NCBI GenBank assembly: GCA_014529385.2
Contig: CM043969.1
Span: 32,402,446 to 32,466,445 of the forward strand
From: Adiantum capillus-veneris
Taxonomy: Eukaryota > Streptophyta > Polypodiopsida > Polypodiales > Pteridaceae
Direction of reading: 5' to 3'
DNA length: 64,000 bases
The notes below the pieces were generated by a model. It saw only the letters and a program-made list of their open reading frames with translations, made no database searches and had not been told where the DNA came from. Positions 10,438 through 21,729 of the stretch are shown piece after piece; positions within the stretch are counted from its first letter, which is position 1, and every line of letters begins with the position of its first letter. The translations under genes and the position numbers were made by a program.

Positions 10438-13400
10438 TCAGTCCACAAAGGGGAGTAAGCCCAAAGCTTTGCGAAAAGCTTCAAGCTTCTCACGAGACAA
10501 TGCCTTTGTGAAAAGATCTGCAAGGTTGTCCTGTGTTGGCACATAAGCCAAGCTGATCTCTCCTGCTGAGAGCTTCTCCCTGACATAGTGGTAATGCACC
10601 TCAATGTGCTTTGTGCGAGCATGAAAAACTGGGTTCCTCGCAACTGCCAATGCGCTCTGACTGTCAGTGTAGATAGTGTTGGCAATGTCCTGTCCAACAC
10701 CCAAGTCAGCCATAAGGCGTCTGAGCCATACACACTCAACCGTAGCTGTGAAGACTGCCCTGTACTCAGCCTCACAACTCGAAGTGGCCACAGTAGGTTG
10801 CTTCTTGCTCAACCATGATATACATGAACTGCCAAGCATGAAACAAAAACCACTTGTGGACACTCGCGTGTCAAAACAACCAGCCCAATCTGAGTTTGAA
10901 AAAGCATGTAAGTCTGGCGGCAATGATCCCCCCTTGGGATAAAACAAGCCAAGATGTAAAGTGCCACTAAGGTAGCGGAAAATCCTCTTGACAGCCTGCC
11001 AATGCTTAGACCCTGGGCTATGCATAAATCTGCTGACCTGCGAGACTGCAAACTGAATATCTGGCCTCGTGTTGCATACATAAATGAGGCAGCCAACAGC
11101 AGTTTGGTAAAGAGTGACATCAGCAGGATCGCCAGCATCATGTAGACTCAACTTCAAACCTGTTTCCATGGGAGTGGCAATAGGTTTGCAATCCTCAAGT
11201 CCAAACTTACATAGCAATGTCTCTATGTAACTTTTCTGACACAAGGCAATACCACCATCACACTGCTTAAACTGTATACCCAAGTAATGATGCAACAACC
11301 CCAAATCTTGCATCTTGAAAGTAGCATTCAAATCAGCCTTAAATTCAGCAATATGTCTCTCATTTGGTCCAGTGATCAGCAAATCATCAACATAAAGAAC
11401 CACAATGAGAAATACATCATCCTCACGCTTTACATACAATGTGCTTTCTGTTGGACTGTTACGAAAGCCTCGTTTAACCAAATGAGTGTCAGCTTTCTAA
11501 TACCAAGCACGAGGAGATTGCTTCAACCCATACAAAGCCTTCTTACATTTGCACACTTTGTCCTCTTGTCCTTTTATGACAAAACCGCGAGGCTGCGTTA
11601 CATAAACTTCCTCAAATATGTCACCATTCAAGAAAGCAGTAACAATGTCTGATTGATGTACATCCCAACCAAAATGAGCTGCCAATGCACATAGAAAACG
11701 CACAGTAGTCATACGACAAGTGGGAGCAAAAGTCTCTTCATAATCTATGCCTTTTTGTTGTGCATAACCCTTTGCAACAAGTCGAGCCTTATGGCGATCG
11801 ATCTCACCATCCGGCTTGCGTTTCAACTTGTAAACCCACTTTGTACCAATGGCCTTTTTGCCAGGAGGCAAATCACATAAAGTCCATGTGTCATTCTCTA
11901 TAAGTGCATCATATTCTGATTTCATGGCAGCAATCCAATTTTCTGAATTCTGTGCTTCATCAAAAGACAGAGGCTCCTCAACATCATGTAAACTAGACAC
12001 AGCCAAAGCATAACAATCTGATGCATAAGATGCATGGCGAGAGCCTGAACGAGTACGACTAGATAAAGGTGCATCCAATTTACTGTCACGCAAAGTGTGC
12101 ACCAGCCATTTTGGCATACCTCTAGCGTGCTCATTTTCAGCCCTTTCCTCATCAAGTACATCATGTACATCTGCATCAGTAATAGGCTGTTCTAAAACAT
12201 TTTCAAAAACCCCCATAGGCTGTACATTTGCCTCATTGGAACTTACATTCGTATTTCCACCACTGAAAAGAGGCAACAAAGTGTCATAAATGTCCTGTGA
12301 GCTTACATTACTGTCTCTAGTACATGACAGCAAGGGTTGAACAGAATCTTCCACAAACACTACATCCCGTGAAACCAAAATACGTTTTGTTTGCGGATGA
12401 TACAACCTGTAACCTTTGCTTTCAGCACTATAACCAACAAAAATACATTTGACAGCCTTATCATCCAATTTTCTGCGCTGCACTTGTGGCACCAAAGCAT
12501 ATGCCAAACAGCCAAAAACACGCATGTGCTCAATAGAAGGTTTTCTATCATGCCATGCTTCATATGGAGTAATAGACTGCAAAGCTTTCGTAGGACACCT
12601 GTTAAGTACATAAGTGGCACACATGATGGCCTCAAGCCAAAAAGAATGCGGCAAAGCTTGACTTTTGACCATACATCGTGCCATTTCCGTTAGTGACCTG
12701 TTTTTCCTCTCAGCAACACCATTTTGCTGAGGTGTATAAGGCACTGTACATTGGTGTTTTATCCCACGACTAGCCAGAAATGCATTAAATTCATGAGACA
12801 TATACTCCCCCCCTCGATCGGAACGGAGGGTGCCCATAGTACATTTTGAGACATTTTCAACCATAGCCAAAAATTGTTTGAAGCACATAAAAACTTCGGA
12901 CTTTGCTTTAAGCGGAAATACCCATGCATGCCTGGAGTAATCATCAATGAAAGTCACGAAGTACAGGTAATTGCCCAAGGACGGAGTTTGCATGGGCCCA
13001 CAAACATCACTATGCACAAGCTGCAACCTGCATGTTGCCCTAACTGAACCATCCTTTGGAAACTTAGAACGCTGCATTTTACCCAGAATACAGCCTTCAC
13101 AAACATGTTTGATAGGTGCTTCAAGAGGCGGCAAAGAAGCAACCATATCAGATTTCTGCAAACGCAGCAAACTGGCAAAATTCAGATGACCAAAACGTGC
13201 ATGCCAAAGTTTTGCATCTGAAATAGCCCTTGAATCTGTAACAGCATTTGCAAAATTTTGTCCACACTTGTCATACAAAGTGAGCTTATACAGCCCACGG
13301 CACAAAAGCCCAGATGCAACAATTTCATCACCAAAACTGAGATCATGAACTGTACATCTGTCATCCACAAATTTGACTACAAGTCCAAGTCTAGCAAGTG

Positions 13401-14724
13401 CGGATACAGACAATAGATTCTTCTTGATCCCAGGTACATAAAGTGCATCAACAAGTGTGAAGGAACTGCCATTAGCAGCAGTGAGCACAATCTTTCCAAC
13501 TCCCTGAACTGGATAAGAGGCGTTGTTGGCACAAGTGACTGAATTCCCATGAGGGACAGACTCGAGAGAGGTAAACAATTCACGATGTGAGGTAATGTGC
13601 TTTGTAGCACCACTGTCGAAATACCACACATGTGAATCTGCAGCAACTGACAAGCATGCATCATGGACAGCAGGATTGTAAGTGCACTCTGCGCTAAAAG
13701 CCCATTCTGCATCAACATCAGCATCACAATCTCCTTTCACAGAAGACTCAACAATGGCTGCATTTGTAGTGGAACCAGCATTTGCAGTGGAACCACCCTC
13801 TTTCTTCTTAGCCTCTTTGGCCTTCAACTTAGGACACGACTTGATCAAGTGATCATTGGCTTTACAATAATGGCAACGCATCTTCTTTTTGCCCTTATCA
13901 CCAGAATTGCCAGACGAAGTGCTGCCAGCAGAAGCATTAGGAACAGAATTTTTGCCACTCGCAGCAGAACCATAAGAAGTGGCTGCATTACTGTTACCAC
14001 CCTTTCTTTGAGAAGCAATAAAAGCCTGTTCAACTGCACGCTGCCTAGTCCTGTTTTTTCTAGAAAGTGACTCTTGCAACAGCAATGTGCATAATGCATC
14101 AAACTTGACAACTTCAGGATTTCCTTGGGTCATCAGTCTCCAAGTACTAGCAAAAGTCTGGTAGGAATCTGGTAAGGCATCAAGAACAGTCTGCACAAGG
14201 GAACTGTCAGAAATGACTTCACCTGCAGAAATGAGTTGCTCATTGATATCCTTGACACTAGCAAGGAAAGTGTCCATATCATCTTCCTCATGCATAATCT
14301 TCGACTCTAGCTCTTTACGCAGCAAAGCAATTTTAGCCTCATTGCGGCTTGCATAAAGACCTGCTAGAATATCCCAAGCCTGTTTTGCAGATTTTGCTGA
14401 ACGGATGTGAGGAATAATGGTGCGCTTCACAGACAACGCAATCAATGCATGAGCCTGCGCATCCTTAACATCCCAACGAGCTTGTTCTGCTGTAGGCAAA
14501 ACAACTCTAACAGCTGCAATCCTTGCAGCAAGACCTGCAACATCCTCAACATCGCCTACATCTTCAGAACCAGGACGTACATCAATGCCCTGCACAATGT
14601 TCCAGACACCTTTTGACACAAGAACATGTTGCATCATATAAGCCCACATAGGGTAGTTGTCCCCATCCAACCTGTCCTCAGCAGCAAACATCTTGAACAC
14701 ATCTGTGTTGTTGTTGTCAGCCAT
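10438..14724 (-). pseudogene. Copia B Gag-Pol polyprotein, one in-frame TAG
   Basis: This is a single frame of 1429 codons starting at MADNNNTDVF and interrupted only by TAG at 11497-11499. In order it has a UBN2-type Gag and a zinc knuckle (CHYCKANDHLIKSC, about residue 285). The aspartic protease DSGATKHIT is near residue 370. The integrase follows, with an HHCC module from about 500 (LWHARFGHLN, CEGC) and core motifs HSDVCGPM, FIDDYSR, LRSDRGGEY and YTPQQNG. The RT comes next (WVYKLKRK, VTAFLNGD, LYGLKQSPRAWY, YVDDLL), and then RNase H (SDWAGCFD, CEAEYRA, KHIEVHYHY). The TAG falls directly after RAWY, where related elements often have Gln, so CAG-to-TAG is likely. All catalytic motifs are present. 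The upstream in-frame extension to 14784 is leader. Confidence 0.93.
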
Positions 14725-15072
14725 GGTAAATGCTGCACCTGATGTGAAAACTGCCCGAAAATAGGAGAAATGGAGCGGGAACAACTTGTGCTATATAGCA
14801 CAAACCGTAGAAGACTATAAGGCACCTGTTATGCAGAAAACGGCACTGACAGAAAATCTGCACAAAATGACGAAATAGCCTGTGCAGTACTGCCTGTAGT
14901 GGAAACGGAGGCCGAAATGAGCCCAAATCAAAATTCTGAGCAGACCAAGCTCTTCGAGCTGTCCCAAAATATTTGTCGACCTGCGAACGCTCGCCAAAGC
15001 TCACTGAAATCGGAGAAAGTGAGCAGGCGTGTGCTGGAGCAGCTGGCGACTAAGCCCGGGAGGACGTGACCT

Positions 15073-15084
15073 GCTCTGATACCA
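15073..15084 (-). other. Copia B primer binding site
   Basis: The minus strand reads TGGTATCAGAGC, complementary to the 3' end of plant initiator-methionine tRNA. It lies two bases inside the 5' LTR. Confidence 0.93.
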
Positions 15085-15086
15085 AT

Positions 15087-15313
15087 TGTTGGAATTAGGG
15101 TTGCAGAGAAACACACACAGCTTGGAGAAGACGAAGGAAGCTCAAGGTACACAATAGAGAGTGTATTCCTTAGTGTGCAATGGAAAGATAGATAGCCCTA
15201 GAGTGATGGGCGTATATACAATGCACGGGGGAAAAAACCTCCTAAAGAGGGAAAAAATGCCCCGGCGGTCCTAGTGTGTTCACACACATCACTACCACAT
15301 GTATATGGTAACA
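15087..15313 (-). repeat. Copia B 5' LTR
   Basis: This 227-bp LTR is identical to the 3' LTR at 10136-10362 and is followed by the TCAAG target duplication at 15314-15318. Confidence 0.95.
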
Positions 15314-15318
15314 TCAAG

Positions 15319-17171
15319 TGTTCCGCAAAGGCGCTTAGGTCTTCATGCAACGTGCAACCACCAAGGACTCATCGTGTTCAAGATTGTGGCAACTTAGATC
15401 AACATCATTGGAAAGGGAGGTTGCTTGGGTTCAAAGACCACAGGATCAATGGGACGGTGGTTGTTGTTCAGCATGTGTATTCAATGCCTAATATGCATTT
15501 AAGGCACACTAATCCAAGACTTTTTCCACCTTTCTCTAAGTTGTTTTTCTTTCTTGTTGCAATAGACATATGCATTGAGTTGACCTATGTGTTCAAGTAT
15601 TCTAATAAGTAGCTTGTGGGCCATTTGATGTCTATGCAGATATATTTCATCAAACTTGGTGAGCAACAACAATTAAGAAGTCTCTCTGGAACCTTTCAAG
15701 ATTTTCGTGTTGACATTGGTGCCATGATGCTTCCCAGTGTGCAACCATCGATGCTATTGCAAAGAAGAATCTTCTTGTACATACACACAATAGTGCCCAC
15801 CTCTGAGCATTGTTATGGTAAGATTAGTCAAATTGACATGCGATCACTTCTTAGCTTGGAGTGACTACACCCTGATGTTTGTCATCCCTCTTATCCATAA
15901 AGGAGAAGATGGTTTTTGACATTCTTTCCTCATTGAAGTTTGAGAAGGATTTTAGGTTTGTAGGTCTAAGTCAATGTTGTCTCGTGCATGTTTTCATGCA
16001 TTTATGTAAGGCCCTACCATTCAATGTCACACCCACTATGTTTATATGCTAGAATATGTCTTTTGAAGCATTACAACCCTTATTAGGAGAGAGTTGGGGA
16101 TTTATAGAGGGTATGCATTAGGGAGATAGATATTGATGCAAGCTAGGGGCTTCAGGTATTGGGATACAATACTTAAAAGTTTGCACAGCTTTCTATATAT
16201 GCTTCCACCTAGAGTTGTGGATATCTCTATAAATCCTTGAAGAGAATCTTGTGACATTTGACATTCATATTACAATGCCAACTGATGTCTCTGAAACTGT
16301 TCAAGTTAGTGATCACACAATCTAGGGGCCTTGGATATGGTACTTAAAATTTTTCGCAACTTTGTATATATGCTTCCACTACGAGCGGTGGATTTGTAAG
16401 ACTGGAAATGAATACCTCTACAAAGCCTTGGAGGTAATCTTGTGACATTTTACATTCATATTACAATTCCAAATGATGTCTCTAAAACTATGCAAGTTAG
16501 TGATCGCAGTCGTGGACACAATTTCCTTGGTCACTTCAAATATTGCAATTGCAGAGCAGGCAAACATCATGGAGGAGGAGTTCTTGGCAACCCAAGCCAA
16601 TCTTGTGGAAAATCAACAACCTCTTCTTGTTGAGTCACTTCACTTTGATGCCCCAAACATTGTTGATGAGAGTCTATTGTCCCTCAACCTTTACCTCACA
16701 CTAACTATGGACGACGACGCATGCGATAATTGTCTTCCTTGTGTAATTGTCCATCGCAATGTATTTTCCTAACCCAAAATTTTGCAGGATCTTTTGGAGA
16801 TGGAGGTGTGGCAACTCGCAAGGCAGGAGAGAGCAATGTTTTTGGCCCAGAAGTAGTGCTTGCAAACTACATCGGCAAACTACCCATGGGTGACATCTGC
16901 ATTATCCACAAGCACCTTGATGGACATTTTTCTGGGTCTTGAAGGCTGTCAACAAGCTCTAGCTTGTGCTTGTCGACTATGCCTCAGACTATGCAAGTAG
17001 TTTTTCTTGTAAACAAATCCCTTGCAATGCATGGCCACTTTTGGCATGGGTTTTTGTGGCAAGGTCTTAGCCCATGTAGCTATCAATCAAGCCTTTGGAG
17101 TGGAAGACCCACAAGCCATAGCAGCCTCAGTCCTAACTTCCATCCTACCTAATATTGAAGCAAGACGCGAG
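15319..17171 (+). other. Unrecognised region with an internal duplication; possible exon remnants
   Basis: No protein family is recognised here. A stretch of about 160-180 bp is duplicated in tandem (about 16154-16313 and 16335-16505; shared TATATATGCTTCCAC, AATCTTGTGACATTT, TTCATATTACAAT). Open pieces at 16473-16772, 16787-16940 and 17022-17171 (for example GVATRKAGESNVFGPEVV) sit next to splice-like sites: TTTTGCAG before 16787 and GAG/GTAATG at 17171/17172. They could be exons of a degraded gene, but frames change and stops occur. I do not assign a function. Confidence 0.35.
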
Positions 17172-17989
17172 GTAATGAGCCCCTTTTGTAATTTCATATA
17201 TCAATATAATATCAGTTCCACGTGTACTTTCCTATCTTGACTTACAATTTGGTGTACACACATGGATTTCAGTGAAATTTCATTTTCTAGTTCTGAATGG
17301 GCAAGTTTATTGTGAGTTTTATTAGCTACCTTGAATCTTTATTTGGTATAGCTACATGGTGTTCATTAGATCAATTTAAAAGCTATGATTGTGCAAGTGC
17401 TTTGCAGAAGGCCCCAAGGGTCCACAAGGGAGTGAGTTTGGGCTCTTGTAATGAGCCCCATTTGTAATTTCATATATCAATATAATATCAGTTCCACGTG
17501 TACTTTCCTATCTTGACTTACAATTTGGTGTACACACATGGATTTCAGTGAAATTTCATTTTCTAGTTCTAAATGGGCAAGTTTATTGTGAGTTTTATTA
17601 GCTGCCTTGAATCTTTATTTGGTATAGCTACATGGTGTTCATTAGATCAATTTAAAAGCTATGATTGTGTAAGTGCTTTGCAGAAGGCCCCAAGGGTCCA
17701 CAAGGCAGCGAGTTTGGGCTCTTGTAATGAGCCCCTTTTGTAATTTCATATATCAATATAATATGAGTTCCACGTGTACTTTCCTATCTTGACTTACAAT
17801 TTGGTGTACACACATGGATTTCAGTGAAATTTCATTTTCTAGTTCTGAATGGGCAAGTTTATTGTAAGTTTTATTAGCTGCCTTGAATCTTTATTACGTA
17901 TAGCTACATGGTGTTCATTAGATCAATTTAAAAGCTATGATTGTGCAAGTGCTTTGCAGAAGGCCCCAAGGGTCCATAGGGAGGAAGCT
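17172..17989 (+). repeat. Three tandem 276-bp repeats shaped like intron plus exon
   Basis: GTAATGAGCCCC starts at 17172, 17448 and 17724, a 276-bp period with few differences between copies. Each unit runs from GTAATG to TTTGCAG (about 236 bp, with intron-like GT...AG ends) and then 40 bp beginning AAGGCCCCAAGGGTCCA. The array ends abruptly at the 5'-truncated end of the first PLE unit. Confidence 0.88.
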
Positions 17990-20247
17990 TGATCTACCTA
18001 TCTAGAGCCATGGAATTGGGTTCTTTTCATTATAAAATATTTGAAAGGTATAATATAAAGATCCTATTTAAGCTCTTGCACACCCTTGCAAACTACTCTT
18101 ATGAAGATTTGGAGCTAAGAGAGTCTCATAGTACTCAACTTCGAGTACTGTTAGGCAAATTTCTGAAGTCCAAATGTCCTAGTCTGAAAAATCCCTTGGT
18201 TGGAAAGAAAGATTTGTTGATAACTATCTTTACCTCCCCTGACTTAGACAAGATTGGATTAAGCTCTATTTTGGGATCTCAAGAAGCTTTGGATGCTCTC
18301 CCTCCTTGTGTGAGAAAGGTATGGAACCATCCTGTCATAGCTTCCAAAATTGTGAAAACTTTAGGACAAAAATCTTTCAACTATAGTGACATAGGACGTA
18401 ATCTTAAAAAGCAAGAGAGGCTTGCAATCTCAAGTATTGATTGCCCTTGTAGTAAAACTGCCTTTTCTTCTTACGTAAATGGAGCTTTGGGTCATGTAGT
18501 TACTGCCGATTGTTCTATCCTTCCTTCGGATTCCTTGAAAGACCTTTTCTCAAGAGGTACTAAATATAGGCTCCCTTCCTCAAACGACTCTTGCCTTCTC
18601 AAAGCCATAGAAAAAGGAATTTCTAGTTTCGTAGTAAAGTTTGAGGAGTCTTTAGGAGTTCAAGGTATTTTTACCCATTGGAAGTCTGTAATCCTCAAGA
18701 AAGCTTCTTTGAAATTAGCATCTTGATCTCGGAACGTTTCTTTAGGAAGGAACAGCTTATCTTCTTCTGATCGTGATGCTCTTAGAAAATTTCATCGTGA
18801 TTTTGTAATCTCTTATGTAGATAAGTGCTCTAATAACTTTGTTGTTACGTGAAAAAAGCTCTATTTAGAATGCTTGTTAGGTGAAGTAAATTCTCAGACT
18901 TACAGTGTTTGTGATCTTTCAATGCAAGAGGTTATCTTGGAACATCAAGACTTTTGTAAGTCTTTTGGTTTCCAGTGCCAGCCTAAATTACCTTGTTTAT
19001 ATACCGTTTGGAAGTTCCACAAGAACACTATAAAGCCTAGATTTATAGCTGCTTCTTGTAACACCTCTTTGACCGAGGTTTCCAAATGGCTTAGTTATTG
19101 TTTCAAAGCCATTTTACCTAGCGTAAATGAATTGTGGAATAATATGCTAAAGGAAGCAGAAGTACCTACCGATTCAAGTTGGATTTTAAGTGATTCAGTA
19201 GGTGTGATTCCTGTTTTAAAGTTTTTGAACTCTTCAAGAAGCCTTAAGGAGAAATCTTCTCCTTTATGTCTCCAAACTTTTGACTTTACAACGCTATACA
19301 CGAAGCTAAATTTGGAGGACCTTAAATTTAGAGTCAGGTCTCTTATTTCAAAAGTTTTTGCGTACAAGCTTGAGAAGGATAGGTAGAAGGCATTGCTAGT
19401 AGAAAAGTTAGCCTTGCACTTTGACTTCTTATGGCTGAAAAATAAGAATGTAGATGTAGACAAAGGAAGAAAGAGATTCACCAGGATTGTAGATGACATT
19501 GACATCATATCTTGGTTAGATTTTCTTTTGGACAATTAATATATAACCATCGGCGACTCTCTTTTCAAGCAAACAATTGGTATCCGTATGGAGACCAATT
19601 GTGTTGTTTTTCTTGCTAATTTCTATCTTTTTACTTATGAGTTTGATTTTATGGAGCGTCTTGTCCTTGCTAACACTTGCCCAATATTTTTGCGCAAGTT
19701 ATGCAATGTAAGACGCTTTGTAGATGATCTTTTTGTCCCTGGCGTTCCTTCTTTTCAAGATTTTATGTACTTGAATTCGAGTTCTGTAGGCGGAGGGATT
19801 TATCCCAAGGAGTTTTGTGAACTTAACTGTACCACAAATAGTGATTGTTGTGCCTTTTTAGACCTTAAGATTTTTCAGACTCCCTTGGGATTAGAAGTAG
19901 ATATCTATGATAAGCGCCTTGAACCAGAATATGCCAATCTAAAAATCATCCGCATGCCTCACATTTCTTCGAACATTTCTCTTTTAGCTAAGTACAGTGT
20001 CATTTGCTCTCAACTATTTAGATTTTCTCGTCTTTGTTCTAGTAAATCTACTTTTGTTGTTCAATCTTGCCATCTTATTTCTTTACTAGTTGAAAAAGGA
20101 TACTCATTCAAAAGAATCATGAAAAAAGTTCATTCATTTTTGCATCGTAGTAAGTTTATTTTTAGTGTTTCTTCCTTTGGAATGTTCAAGATAATCAGTA
20201 GTAAATTCAATAGAAGTGGGGAGCTAAAACGCCCACTTATTGTTTGA
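17990..20247 (+). pseudogene. PLE unit 1, 5'-truncated RT
   Basis: The GIY-YIG part is missing. The frame begins near LIYLSRAMELGSF, and the region broken by a frameshift in units 2 and 3 (about 18350-18400) is intact here. The Cys/His stretch IDCPCS...GHVVTADCSI lies at about 18440-18530. The RT has LYTVWKFHKN, FDFTTLYTKLNLEDL, RRFVDDLFVPG (catalytic DD near 19720) and FLDLKIFQTP...YDKR. Private lesions are TGA ending at 18726, TGA near 18850, TAG ending at 19386 and TAA near 19539. RT motif 4 is also altered, to IRMETNC where the sister units have IPMGTNC. This copy is dead. Confidence 0.88.
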
Positions 20248-21729
20248 CTTAATAACACCTTATGTTGTTGTTTTGATCTTTAGAGCTTCTAGTATTTTCA
20301 CTATAGCTTGAAAATTGCTAGCCTTTATCATGGCTGAGTATGCCCATCACCTCCGGAGGGTGATAAAAACTCAGCTCGTTGGTTTTGTAGAGTACGTTCA
20401 AAGCATGAATGACCTCTATATAAACCTGTACCTACTCTTGGGCACTGACGACGTGAGTAGGGATGTCATAGCTGTTGTCCAAGCTATGCATGATAAAGGT
20501 GATAATCTTATTCTTCCTGTTTGGACAAGTAGTGAAGTTGAGATCCCATATTGTCAAGTTTGGTTCTTTGCTCTTCGTAGGTTTGTAGTAGTATTCATTT
20601 TTTGATTTCATATTTAGCTTACCTGAGGACTAAAGAATGTGTTCCGTTATAGGTTGTTGTGTGAAGTTTGATTTCTAGGATTAAGTTTTTAAGATGTCTT
20701 ATCCTTTTTTTTTTCTTTTTTGCTTAAAGTTGAGTACTTGTTTTAAGCCAAGTAAGTTGCGTCAACTTATTTTAGACATGCCTTTTCTGAAAACATTTTT
20801 AAGTTAATAATGTTTTGTTTTATCTAGTTTTGTTTCGAAGCAATCAAAGTGATTTAGTTAGTTAGTTTGTTTGTTTTTGTTATTCTTTTCTTTTCGTGTG
20901 TCCCTTGCTTTTATAGTTTTATGAGTGCTTTATTCCCTCTTATAATTCGTGAGTTCAGACTACTCTGAACTTATGAAGGTATATTTTTCAGTCATCTAGC
21001 GGACATGCAAATCTTTTTGATTTTCGTCCGAGTGGTGACCAGCTGTTGAGCTTCATGAAGATATATTGGGAGGGTGTGCATACCCCATCAGCTATCGATC
21101 TTATACTCATGTGTGTGTCGATGTAATTTTATGTGTGTATTACTTTTATTCGTTGGTTTAAATAAACTTTTTTTTTCTTATAATAATAAGTAATGGGTCT
21201 TTTTGTAATTTTGGTTGTATCCTGATTTATTGTGTAGAGCTTCTTTTCGTCTTGATTTTGGTTTGTTTGAGTGTTATGTCCTTTATTTCTTAATTTGTCT
21301 TGATTTATCTATTTGTTGTTTTTTGCTTTTGATTATGTGTGTGTGTTTGGTTGTTGTAGGGAGAAAGTTATAAATCTAACTTTGTAGATTGCATGTTTTT
21401 AATAAATAATGTTTTTCTCTTAAATCTCTTAAAAAGTAAAAATAACTTCTTAATTTGGGTCCTTTGGATCAAGAGTTTCTTGTGCGGTTTCATGAAATAT
21501 CTCTTGTGAGAGGAGAGGTTGAGTAGGGATTTTAGAAAGGGATCGCGGGCACTCGATTGCACGCTATTGTCGATGATCTTCTGAGTGTAGCAAGCAGCCT
21601 TATTTAAGGACCTCAGTGCTTGGCAGCAGCCCTGCTATACAAATGAGGGGTGTGGCTAGCACCAATCTAGTGTTAGGATCGTTAGCCTTGAGGCGGGCGT
21701 TGATCTGAAACACTGACCTTACTATAAAA
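20248..21729 (+). other. PLE spacer 1
   Basis: This is a T-rich non-coding spacer between the RT of unit 1 and the GIY-YIG of unit 2, repeated almost unchanged at 24914-26397 and in part at 29585-30282. It holds a 91-codon frame (ATG at 20330, stop at 20605) conserved in all three copies, and a hairpin at 20333-20375 (7-bp outer stem GCTGAGT/ACTCAGC, inner stem ATCACC/GGTGAT). It probably contains the element's promoter or LTR-like part. I found no sequence matching the hammerhead core. Confidence 0.6.

Larger units (their letters stand above)
10136..15313 (-). mobile_element. Copia element B, complete, recently inserted
   Basis: This is a structurally complete 5178-bp Ty1/copia retrotransposon on the minus strand. 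It has two 227-bp LTRs (10136-10362 and 15087-15313) that I read as identical base for base, TG...CA ends and a TCAAG target duplication. A primer site matching the initiator-Met tRNA 3' end lies 2 nt inside the 5' LTR, and a G-rich polypurine tract (10363-10373) adjoins the 3' LTR. Identical LTRs mean a very recent insertion. The polyprotein frame has one in-frame TAG, so this copy probably depends on suppression or on helper copies. Element D (59608-61363) is a deleted member of the same family. Confidence 0.96.

Noticed and set aside
14717-15152. Short ORFs in the copia B leader (also 59769-60287 in copia D)
   Set aside because: They overlap the primer site and untranslated leader and recur only because the leader is conserved.
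17172-17989. CRISPR-like direct repeats
   Set aside because: The units are contiguous 276-bp tandem repeats without variable spacers, in a plant context.
19095-19535. Minus-strand ORFs opposite the PLE reverse transcriptases (also at 23761-24264 and 28432-28935)
   Set aside because: They repeat in all copies only because the RT does, and they have no domain resemblance.
20333-20375. Hammerhead ribozyme in the PLE spacer
   Set aside because: The strand reads CTGAGTA where CTGANGA is needed and no paired GAAA was found, so only a generic hairpin is claimed.
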